From: Ahaetulla prasina
Taxonomy: Eukaryota > Chordata > Lepidosauria > Squamata > Colubridae
DNA length: 64,000 nucleotides
Assembly: GCF_028640845.1 (NCBI RefSeq)
Contig: NC_080543.1
Span: 95,097,825-95,161,824 of the forward strand
Direction of reading: 5' to 3'
Both the position numbers and the translations under genes were made by a program. The notes beneath the pieces were generated by a model that ran no database searches, was not told the DNA's origin, and saw nothing but the letters and a program-made list of their open reading frames with translations. Of the stretch, positions 52,839 to 62,413 are shown in pieces. Position 1 is the first letter of the stretch, and the number at the start of each line of letters is the position of its first letter.

Positions 52839-53093
52839 TATTTACTGAATCTGCACTACTATTAATCGTTTCATAGTTCCCATCACCAATCTCTTTCCAC
52901 TTATGACTGTATGACTATAACTTGTTGCTGGCAATCCTTATGATTTATATTGATATATTGATCATCAATTGTGTTGTAAATGTTGTACCTTGATGAACGT
53001 ATCTTTTCTTTTATGTACACTGAGAGCATATGCACCAAGACAAATTCCTTGTGTGTCCAATCACACTTGGCCAATAAAATTCTATTCTATTCT
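52839..53093 (+). mobile_element. CR1-L3 type LINE 3' UTR with TTCTA tail
   Basis: CTATTTACTGAATCTGCACT to GTGTTGTAAATGTTGTACCT and CACTTGGCCAATAAAATTCT, then TTCTATTCTATT. It matches 2571-2836 but starts after the stop codon, so nothing is coding. It sits inside the repeat described at 52810-53320. Confidence 0.85.
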
Positions 53094-53099
53094 ATTTTT

Positions 53100-53262
53100 C
53101 AAGAGGCAACTGGACTTGTTTTTCCTTGAAGGTGTTTCTCTTCTCTTCCAAGAAGAGTCTTCAGTTCTGACTGAGAAGAAGCTTCTTCCATCAGAACTGA
53201 AGAAGCTTCTTGGATGAGAAGCAAAATGTCAAGGGAAAAACAAAGAAGGTCCAGTTGTCTCT
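53100..53262. repeat. Imperfect inverted repeat with hammerhead-like arms
   Basis: Arms of about 75 bp: AGAGGCAACTGGACTTGTTT ... GTCTTCAGTTCTGAC and, mirrored, TCAGAACTGAAGAAGCTTCT ... GGTCCAGTTGTCTCTTG. The plus arm contains CTGAAGA (53197-53203), a stem GCTTCT/AGAAGC (53205-53210 with 53217-53222) and AAAATGTC; the minus arm reads CTGAAGA, a stem, then GAAAC. Confidence 0.7.
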
Positions 53263-53320
53263 TGAAAAGCACCTTTGGGACACACATGACCTGGATAACT
53301 GAGAATCTCCAAACACATCC

Positions 53321-54828
53321 AACTACTTGTTTTTCCCATTTTATAACAAAAGGGAGGGGTAAACACATGTCACTCCTTCATTTAGAATACAAGGTATGAA
53401 AGGTGTATTGCTGTGCTAATGAAGAAAATACCCATTCCACCTTGACATTTGTTTTTCATATTTAAAAGTTCTAATGAATATATCAGCAATTTTATATTAT
53501 TTCCTATATTTCTCATGAGGTTACCGATCGTTGAAATGGGGGAGGGATTGTGTGAAAGCCCAGTGTGTTTTGGCAAATTATTTTGTCAAGGACACTGCCC
53601 AAACTGACTGATTTATATCCCACCTTCATGCATGAGCTCAAAGCACATAGAAGGTGCTCCTTTGTTATCCTTTATTTTTTTTCCCTAAACAATATGCCTA
53701 CATGATGGGTTGGGATGAAAGAGAGTAGGCCCGAAGGTATCGTTTATCAGTTTTAAAAACAGTTATGTGTATGACAAAGGCCAACTTTTAACATACTGCA
53801 TTATTTTCAACTTAGAACAGAAGATGACACACCTTTAAATTTTGTAAGTTTTGCAGGTTTAAAATGATCTTTTTGAATTTTCTGTTAATTATTTTATATC
53901 AATGTTTTGCATTCTCATATAAAACATAAATTGCGTATACTTTCTTTTCAAGGCCCTAAAATTCCCATGAAATTTTTATTATTTTCAGGATTACTAGAAA
54001 AGTTGTTCCAGTTGTTGGTGCTAGTGGGAAAGAGATCGCTTCTGAGGGTCTTCTATTATGAGGTCTCCTCTGGACTTATCATTTTCATCATTAGGACATC
54101 AGAAATCATCAATATGCAGACAAAACATATAAGCTACACATGTCAGCTCCAGATTTAATAGGCCATTTGACTGAGGGGGCAGTCAGGACCCAGTTTCTAA
54201 AGGGGCCAGAAACAAGTTTAAGCTCAATTCAAGGAAAATGGAGTGAATCTGGATTTGGAAATCATCTGACTCCAGAGGAAAACCTTCCACTTTGTTCCAA
54301 GTTAGTTTTGGTTCTAAATTAATTGACTCAAAGCTATACCAAGACAATTCAGCTCTTCACCTAACCAATGATCAGATCATCAAAAGCCTGTTTAAGATTG
54401 ATCCAGAAGGCCCTGTCTGGAAGTACCTTATGCAATTCTTGAAAGAAATTGAATGGCTTAACTTTTAGATACTGGTTTATCTGGACATCAAGAATAACCC
54501 ATCCAGAGAATATTGCTATTGAGCAGCTTTCAGGAATATAGCTGGGAACAATAAAGCCCAAAGGAAAATGGAAAGACTCATGAGTCCTTAATGGGCTAAG
54601 TTTCTGCTGATACCATAAACAGCAACGAAGAACTTTAGGACACCACTGGAAGAGCAATAATAGATTGAATAACATAACTTTCTCTTTGCTAGTTCGTTTT
54701 ACAAGGACAGCAAAGTGGGGATGGTTAGCATATATAAGAGCAACATACCTTTTCTAAACATACTTTTTGAGAACTGAGCTGAAATATAAAGCTCTAATCA
54801 TTCTTTTTTTGATCATTTGAATTTTTTC
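53321..54828. other. No gene recognised
   Basis: Anonymous A/T-rich sequence. The 104-codon minus frame at 54361-54675 has no domain I recognise. Confidence 0.45.
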
Positions 54829-54833
54829 TTATT

Positions 54834-55424
54834 TGTTGTGACCGAGGCCCAAGTAGTGATTACCAAACACAATTCAGTCCTGAACAAAGTTATTTTATAA
54901 CTTTGTTCAAGACTGAGAATGAATTAGTCCAAAACAAATTCTTCATAAACAGTCCTTCAGCCTTATCACTAACCTTTGTTGTCTTTGGCAACCTGCCAAA
55001 GGTTTTTCTTGGCAAAAACCCCACGAAGTTCAAGAGATGGTGACAAAAAGCAATGGAATTCAACATTGCTTTTCCACAAAGAACCCAATGGTTTGTTGCT
55101 GCTGTTTTAAGTCTAATGAGAGTGGCCAAAGATCTTCTGGCCTTACTCCCAAGTCGTCCTTTTTGCTTCAGCTGCTCTTGCTTTCTGGCAGCTCTTCTCA
55201 TGCGTGTACTAGGAAGAGGCTCCTCCTGTTTCTCTGTCTCTTTGCTGCTCGCCTCTGGAGGCTCCGGAGTCCATGTATTGCTCCCAGATGGCCCCATCTC
55301 TGCCTTCGGCACAGAACCCTCGTCCAGGCCTTCCCCTGACTCCAGGACTGGCCCATCATCCTCCCCAGCCTCCGCACTGTCTGACTCCGCTGGCAGGTCC
55401 GCAGGCTGCCGGCGGACCACAACA
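54834..55424 (-). mobile_element. Solo LTR (591 bp), intact
   Basis: Begins TGTTGTGACC and ends GGACCACAACA (inverted TGTTGTG/CACAACA), flanked by TTATT at 54829-54833 and 55425-55429. The related copy at 26354-29657 carries AATAAA on the minus strand, giving the orientation. The 184-codon minus frame 54890-55444, rich in Glu and Pro, lies almost wholly in the LTR and is shared in part with 29356-29650; it has no known domain. No internal region remains. Confidence 0.88.
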
Positions 55425-55429
55425 TTATT

Positions 55430-55744
55430 CATAATATTTCCCATCTAGAAAACTTAGCCACTTTATACAATTCTCATCAGATATTCTCCAACTTTTTTAT
55501 TTCAGTAGCAGAGCAATATTTTCCTATTATGATGTCCTTAAATGGCAAGTTATAACGTGGAAGAAAAAGCAGAATAATTTCCAGACAACTGACTCAGTTG
55601 ATGCTGCATTGATAGTAAACACACACGCAGACATACAAAAACTCTTAAGAAAAAAAAACCAATGATACTATTGCCACTTCAAAAAAATATTGGGAAAATC
55701 CCACTTCCCTTTGTCCTTCCTCTGAAGACAATGTGGATAAAGGT
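55430..55744. other. No gene recognised
   Basis: Anonymous sequence between the solo LTR and a SINE. Confidence 0.45.
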
Positions 55745-56042
55745 AAAGATAAAGGTTTGCTCTGTCCAGTCATGTGACTCTAGGGGGCCAGCATTGTCCA
55801 AAGACATTTCCATGGTCATGTGACCAGCTTGACTATATTCCAAGATGCAAGAATGCTGTTACTTCCTACCAAAGTGATACCTATTTATCTACTCATATTT
55901 GCATGCTTTTGAACTACTCATTGGGCAGGAGTTGGGACAAGTAACAGAAGCTCACACCATTGTGTGGTGCTTGGTCTGAAATCTGGGCTGTCAGCTTTCC
56001 AGCTAACAAGCTCGATGTCTTTAACTGCTAAGCCATCACACC
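55745..56042 (-). mobile_element. tRNA-derived SINE, near full length, minus strand
   Basis: On the minus strand the head GGTGTGATGGCTTAGCAGTT gives an A box and a degraded B box follows at AGATTTCAGACC. The body (GGGACAAGTAACAGAAGCTC, GCATGCTTTTGAACTACTCA in plus) and the end (AAAGGTAAAGATAAAGGTTT) match the partial copy at 32262-32410. Confidence 0.7.
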
Positions 56043-56608
56043 CAAATTGGATGGAAAATGTCAAAAAGCCGCTTGCACATGATGTAGTTATTAAGCAATC
56101 CTTCTCACATCAGCTTAGCAGATAGAAATCCTCCACAAATGTGATGTTTTTCTTCCCACTCAAGTTTTCTTAGATATCCTAATGGAAGAAATATTACATA
56201 CTGGAAGATTTTCCAAATCAATTTCAAAGGGAATAAATCAATTAAAGATATTAATTTAGGATCAGAGTAAACACTTGTTATAATCAGATTTAATGCATTA
56301 ACAGTGTTTCTTAACAAGTTAGACTTCATATAGATATTAACAACATGGCTATAGAAGTAGTAAAATGGACTGACTAACGCTAAAAATAAAAGATAAAGGA
56401 GATACAGAATACTATGCTACATGGAATAGATTCTATCAATGATTGGAAACACGAGGTAGAAGTTGGAATGCAAAAGAATCAGGTTAATAGGTGGGCATGG
56501 AAAGGGATACTATGTATGTATTAGAATGTAGGTATTAGAATGATAGATAAGTTGACATTCTAGAATATGATAATCAGAAATAACTGTATAACATTAGCAC
56601 TGTTTAAA
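56043..56608. other. No gene recognised
   Basis: Anonymous A/T-rich sequence. Confidence 0.45.
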
Positions 56609-56894
56609 AGGGCCTCTGGTGGCTCAACAGACTAATGCAGTCTGTTATTAAGAGCAGCTGCTTGCAATTACTGCAGGTTCAAGTCCCACCAGGCCCAAGG
56701 TTGACTCAGCCTTCCATCCTTTATAAGGTAGGTAAAATGAGGACCCAGATTTTTGGGGGCAATAAGTTGACTTTGTATATAATATACAAATGGATGAAGA
56801 CTATTGCTTGACATAGTGTAAACCGCCCTGAGTCTTCGCAGAAGGGCGGGATATAAATGCAAATAATAAATAAATAAATAAATAAATAAATAAA
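56609..56894 (+). mobile_element. Sauria-like SINE with L2-type tail, copy 4
   Basis: GGGCCTCTGGTGGCTCAACA head, GCAGGTTCAAGTCCCACCAG B box, Sauria core, ACCGCCCTGAGTCTTCGCAG + AAGGGCGGGATATAAATGC tail and a (AAAT)n end to 56894. Good A and B boxes. Confidence 0.9.
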
Positions 56895-57090
56895 ATAGTA
56901 TATATGTTATTTTGTTTTTACCTTTGTTTCATGGCAAGTGGAATGCCAGGACAATTACACTGTATTCAATATATTTATATGTAAACAATAAAAATATGTT
57001 TTTTAAAAAAGAAGTAGTAAAATATATTTTGACAGCTATATTCTGCCCTAATAAGGAGCTTGTCAACCAATGCTGTTCTTACTGTTTTAA

Positions 57091-57302
57091 GAGTCATGGT
57101 GGCACAGTGGTTAAAGTGCAGTATTGCAGGCAAATTCTGCCCAAAGCCTTTGATGGGGTTCAAGGTTGATGCAGCCTTCAAACCTTCCAAGATCATTAAA
57201 ATGAGGACCAGGTTATTGGGAACAATATGCAAATAATGCTTATACTGTAAACCATCCAAAGCACTATGAGGTGTTATATAAGTCTAAATGCTATTGCTAT
57301 GT
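57091..57302 (+). mobile_element. Sauria SINE, classical tail
   Basis: GAGTCATGGTGGCACAGTGG head, GTTCAAGGTTGATGCAGCCT core, and AAAGCACTATGAGGTGTTAT + ATAAGTCTAAATGCTATTGC tail. Unlike copies 1-4 it has the Bov-B-like end. Confidence 0.85.
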
Positions 57303-58224
57303 TAATGCAGGACAATTTAAGGAGCTAATTTGGTGAAATTCCCCATGAATTGCCTATTGGCAGGAAAATAACTGCCAATCATTCTCCCTAATATAGGATG
57401 GGATGATGCTTTGGATGAGGTATCAGCCTGTCAGATTGCCTAACTGAATGGTATCAGGCACAGTGATCCACCACACTTGTAACCTCTCAATCAAACTATT
57501 TCTTATGATGGTCTAGCAATCTTCAAGAGCACTACACACATATGCAAGAAGAACTCATCTCACAAGCTACAGGCCTGGAGGAAAGCAGCAGGGTGCAGTA
57601 GGATGGAAAAATTGATAACAAACAGGTTCCACCCTCAGTGCTGCAAAGAAATGGCAGCAATGACAGTGAGTCCATTCTCCATGTGACCAGCAGATACATC
57701 CGATGGATAGACATGGAGCCAGTAAGAGCTGGCAAAATGATATTGGCACCCCCAAGCAAAACTACCTCCATATGTTCTCCACCTTGAGTTATTTGTAAAA
57801 ATAACAAAGGTGGAAATAAACCTTTGGGAGCCCTTGCAAAGGTTTGAAAAAACCAATGCACTCAATTCTGATGGAAACAAACACACAGCTAGCAAACCCC
57901 AACTGTTTTTTTTTTCCCCTTAACAGTCTTGTTTCTGTGCAGCAGTATTCTGCCTGAAGTCTGGGTCCCTTTTTTAAAATACAGAACCACTAAACCTGTC
58001 TTTATAAGGAATCTGCATAAGACCTGAAAATGCTTTGGAACTATTTGTCAGGTGAAATCCCTCTGTGGAAGCTAGATGCCAAATGATGGTGGAGGGCAAT
58101 TTCAGCGCCCAGAGAAGATGGGATGTAATGGCAGCAGCCTTCAAGTCAGCAACCATGTAATCAGTGAAGCATGATATATCATATCCATTACCATTATTGC
58201 ACTGAGAGAAGATAGAAAACATTA
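57303..58224. other. No gene recognised; a short SINE tail
   Basis: CCACCTTGAGTTATTTGTAA / AAATAACAAAGGTGGAAATA at 57779-57819 is the tail of the SINE family seen at 58225. The rest, including overlapping minus frames at 57532-57895, is anonymous. Confidence 0.45.
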
Positions 58225-58478
58225 TTTATTTGCTTATTTATTTCCACCTTTGTTATTTTTACAAATAACTCAAGGTGTAGAACATATCCAACACCCCTCC
58301 CTCCTCCTATTTTTGCAACAACAATTCTGTGAGTTGAATTGGGGAGGGAGGGAGGGAGGGAGGGAGGGAGGGAGGGGGAGAGAGAGAGAGAGAGAGAGAG
58401 ACTGGCCCAAGGTCACCAAGCTGGCTTTCATGGTTAAAAATCATAGTCTCTTGCTTTCTAGCTTGATGCCTATAAAAC
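58225..58478 (-). mobile_element. tRNA-derived SINE with internal microsatellite, minus strand
   Basis: The plus strand shows the inverted tail (CCACCTTTGTTATTTTTACA, AATAACTCAAGGTG), then CCTCCCTCCTCCTATTTTTG, a purine repeat, and the inverted middle/head (CTGGCCCAAGGTCACCAAGC, TGGCTTTCATGGTT, TTTCTAGCTTGATGCC). Confidence 0.75.
58341..58402. repeat. (GGGA)n(GA)n microsatellite inside the SINE
   Basis: Eight GGGA-type units followed by about twelve GA units, all purine on the plus strand. It replaces the TCTCTCTC-containing middle of the SINE. Confidence 0.95.
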
Positions 58479-61027
58479 TTTAAAAATACAATAGCTAAAG
58501 TTTATTTTAAACATCCTTATCAAGAGAATGGGTGCAGGATGAAAGTGAAGGCAACTTCATTAAGACATGGCATAAAATGAGTGCATATTTTGACATGTTT
58601 ATGTTACTGTTAGGGGGGAGAAAAGGGTGGACTTGTAGGATTCTCTAAGCCTTGAGAAATTTCCCTGAAGTTTTTCAACCAGTACATTTTTCCATGCCAA
58701 GATCAGAAGCAGAACTCTCATTCGGAAAGCACAGATTTCCGCCAGTTTTGCTGACAACACCTGCAGAAGTTTGAAAATTTAGAACATACCTGACTAGGCA
58801 AAAACCTTGATGGAGGTGTGCAAGAGGCAAGTTGACAGATGCTGATGCCTCTCCCACAGATAGTTAAAGAAGTGTTTATATCAGCCTGAGAGCTTGCTTA
58901 CATCTAGTCCTTTGGGGTTTGCTAAAATTTGGTGGTGAATAGCTGTGCAGATTACAGATCATGATTATTTGAAATGAATTCAACTTTCTGGGCCAAATTT
59001 GGATACATTTAACATTTCAATGTATTTCAAAAAAATATTCCCTTCTGCTTCAGCATTCTTCTTTTATGCAATTGAATAATAAATTTTTAAAAACCATCTC
59101 TGTCACTAAAATGGGCTCATTTTGTTCCTTCTCACTGTTCTGTTTAGAGTCAGCAACATCTCATGAGAAACAGAAAAAATAAGGCTTCCTTTTTACATGG
59201 GCTTTCCTTCATGCAACTGGCTTTAGGGCACTGTGAATTTAACAAAGGAAAAGTGTGACCACAGTCCAAAATTCTGATCTGTTTTGTCTGTGTGCATTGT
59301 CTAGCTGTTTAACAGAGATTTATTTCTGCACCACTGATTATACAGACACATATCTCAAATTGAAGGAAGTCAAGAGAACTGCAGAACTGCAAGGAAGAAT
59401 CCAGATAAGCGTAATGCTTTGATCAAAGAACTAGTGCTCAAAAGTTATTATTTTTTTTCTCTCTCTCCCTCGTTTATTTTTATTTTCCAATCCAGTTTCA
59501 AAATATTGATATAAAAATTATATAAAAGTGGTTAGGACTCTGACTATCCATCCACCCTTTAGCAGGATCACTTTTCAAACCCAGTAAAAACACCATTGAG
59601 TTTAGTGTGGCCAAGGAAGCCAACAAAATATGAAGTGCACAAATTCATCAGATATAGCCAGGGGCTGCAGGAAACCAAACCAGAGGGGGGAAATAATTGG
59701 GCCAAATATTAGAATATTCATGAATGAAGGCAGATATATATGCGTCCCAGGATATTGCTGCAGGATCCAATCTGGGTCAGTCTCCAGGACTAGATATTTT
59801 GTCTTCCGAGCCTTCAGACTCATACTGGAGCCCATCTGTGACACACTTTGCTAGAGAGAAATTCCCTAAAAATGGGCTCCCACATGAATCCAAAAGCTTG
59901 GAAGACAAAACCTTTGGTCCTGGTTGTTTCGTGTGGTGTAATTAAAATATGTTCAAATCCCACTTTTGACACCATGTTTCATGTGGTATAATTAAAATGC
60001 TATATAAGTCATAATTGTGCAGAAGCCATCTTGTTAGAGAGCGTAAACATGCAACAGGAACAGGAAATGCATCACAGGAACAATAGAGATGAATCCTAGA
60101 GTAGTAATGTGGTACAGGAAACACTGGTGACCAACCCAGATTGGATCCTGCAATTAGAATATTGCCAACTGCATTCTAAGCCCTTTTCCTCCTCCGTCCT
60201 GATCACAAGATCAACAACAGGGTATATCCATCTTGTGTTTTCCAACCACAGATACACACTATCACATGTTCACAGGTGCAAAACAAGAAACAAGCAGAAA
60301 CACGCATATCTGACACAGTCAACACATATGCACTCCCACTGATTAGTCCCTGCAGATGAAGTACACAGATGCAACACACATTTCAACACAAAAGAAGATA
60401 CACATGTTTCTTGTAGCTTCTAGTGCTGAAGAGATTGGGAAAATTTTAAAAGCCATCCTCTGTGCATTTTTCCCTTCTTTGTTCCTTTTGAATTAGGCCA
60501 AGGTCATTATGAGCTTGACTGCCTGGGATTTTTTGTACAGTTTTTTATTACTGTGTTTAACCAAAATAGTATTATTTCCCAGACCCTATCTATTGGATTT
60601 CTCCTATCTGCAAAACATAGAAGATGGAGCTACTAGTATGAGTTTATTGTTGATTGCACCAATTATGATTGGCCCACAATTAATGTATTAACTGTGCAAC
60701 CCAATACAAATGAGAGAGCTTACTTTGTAGTACTAGTGTCCAGAATGACAATTTAAAAGACATAATGCTATGTTTCTATAAAAATGAGTTCAACCATATA
60801 TGAGTTTGTTTCCAAATTAATTTATTTTTAAAATTGGCAGTACATTGCTCCAAACTAATCCCTTTTTTAAAAAAAAAATGACAATAAGAAAAAGAAGCTG
60901 TAATCTTATACATTTAAAACTTCAAACCTCCCTAGAACTACATAGCTGAAACTCAAATAAATGATTCACTGGTGATCAATTTAATTTTTCATAAGTGCAA
61001 TTTGTCTTATTATGAGTTTGCCAAGAT
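58479..61027. other. No gene recognised; one spaced inverted repeat and one short direct repeat
   Basis: TGCAGGATCCAATCTGGGT (59759-59777) recurs inverted at 60134-60152. Between them GTTTCGTGTGGTGTAATTAA (59926) recurs as GTTTCATGTGGTATAATTAA (59976). Nothing else could be named; open frames have no motif. Confidence 0.45.
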
Positions 61028-61262
61028 GTTAAGTGAGCCAGTTTAGTGTAGTGATTAAGGAATCAGGCTCGAAACTGTGAGACCATGAGTTCTAATCCTG
61101 CCTTTGGCATGAAGCCAGGTGGGTGACCTGGGGCCACTCATTCTCTCTCAGCTCGGGGAAGGAAGAAATGGCAAACCAGTTGTGAAAAAGCTGCCAGAAA
61201 ACTAGAGGGACTAGTCTAGGTAATTGCCAGAAGTCAACTCTGAATGCAAAACCACCAGAGAG
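61028..61262 (+). mobile_element. tRNA-derived SINE, plus strand
   Basis: GCCAGTTTAGTGTAGTGATT head (A box TAGTGTAGTGATTAAGG), GAGTTCTAATCCTGCC B box, GGTGACCTGGGGCCACTCAT middle, and AAATGGCAAACCAGTTGTGA 3' part. Related to 39345 and, in complement, 3700 and 58225. Confidence 0.75.
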
Positions 61263-62258
61263 ATGGAGAGGTGTTAAAAGCTGTATATATTGAAACTACT
61301 CATCACAACTAATTGACGTTCAAGAGACGTGTTTTCTACAGTACAATTTTGATCAACATGTGGTGTTGGAGGAGGAGCTTGCTCAAGAAAATCAGGCCTT
61401 ATAAATACAGGCAATTATAAAAGGCAATTATATAGTGTATCTTGTGAGTGGATTGCTGACTCAGGATTGCTCCTATAAATAATTTCGCTGTTCTTATTTG
61501 AAGGGAAAATATATACTGATACCAATAAAACCTGCATTTCTTCTTTTAAGAAGAGTCTCAGCAGACAAATCAACTCAGTATTATAGTATAAAAGCAGGTA
61601 AGATCACTGTAGATCACTGCAAGTGAAACAGATTGGTTAGACAAAATCCCTGAGTCCGCCCAAATGTTCCATGTAGCATGCCTAATAGGATTAACTCTAA
61701 TTGCTTCCCAAATCAACCTGAAATTGAAAGACTGAAAACTAGCAACCGGTAATAATGAGAATTATCAGATAATCCAAGAGGCCAGTTCCCACTAACGGGT
61801 TTTATTGTTTCTTTCAACCATACCATCAAGCAGTCATTCATTAGAGCCACAAGGTAAAATATCATGTGAACCCACCAAAAGTTAAGGAGTCCTGTGTGTT
61901 CCATGTCCTAACAAACCAATCTTCGTCCAACTGCTCTTTAAGCTAGAACAGGGTCACTTTGAAGAGAATCCCAAGGAAATGCTGCATGTCGAGCTGACAA
62001 CTGCAAAGCACTTAATAATAAAAGGATAGACTGGCAGTTGGCATTCAGGAATGCAGACCTTGGTAATTGTGAGGAATCAACTGATTAGTGTGGAATTGCT
62101 GCACAGCTGCTGAAATGCACTGGTGCGATTAAAAGCATATGGATTGCTACGACACTAATAAATCAATGGCAATGGATGATGAAAACAAAGAAGGCCTCTC
62201 TTTGCACTCAGAAGAGTTTGCAACAACAGGATTAAGCTATTGACAGAAGTTTGACAGC
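61263..62258. other. No gene recognised
   Basis: Anonymous sequence. Confidence 0.45.
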
Positions 62259-62266
62259 CTATAGAT

Positions 62267-62405
62267 CAGGGGTCTCCAACCTTGGTAACTTTAAGCCTGG
62301 AGGACTTCAACTCCCAGAATTCCCTGCCAGCTTTGCTTTGCTGGCTAGGGAATTCTGGGAGTTGAAGTCCACCAGGCTTAAAGTTACCAAGGTGGGAGAC
62401 CCCTG
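62267..62405. mobile_element. hAT MITE (139 bp), intact ends
   Basis: CAGGGGTCTCCAACCTTGGT and CAAGGTGGGAGACCCCTG are inverted ends; CTATAGAT flanks exactly at 62259-62266 and 62406-62413. Near-palindromic with a central CAGCTTTGCTTTGCTGG. Same family as 51658 and 5612. Confidence 0.95.
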
Positions 62406-62413
62406 CTATAGAT

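Larger units (their letters stand above)
52810..53320 (+). mobile_element. Putative Penelope-like fragment split by a CR1-L3 tail
   Basis: CACCTGTTGCCTCAAAGGTG + CTTTTT (52813-52838) appears to resume at 53094 with TTTTCAAGAGGCAACTGGAC after the CR1-L3 insertion. From 53094 to 53262 it forms an imperfect inverted repeat, and the right arm continues to GGGACACACATGACCTGGAT and GAGAATCTCC near 53310. The class is inferred from a hammerhead-like layout (see the 53100-53262 entry). Confidence 0.45.
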
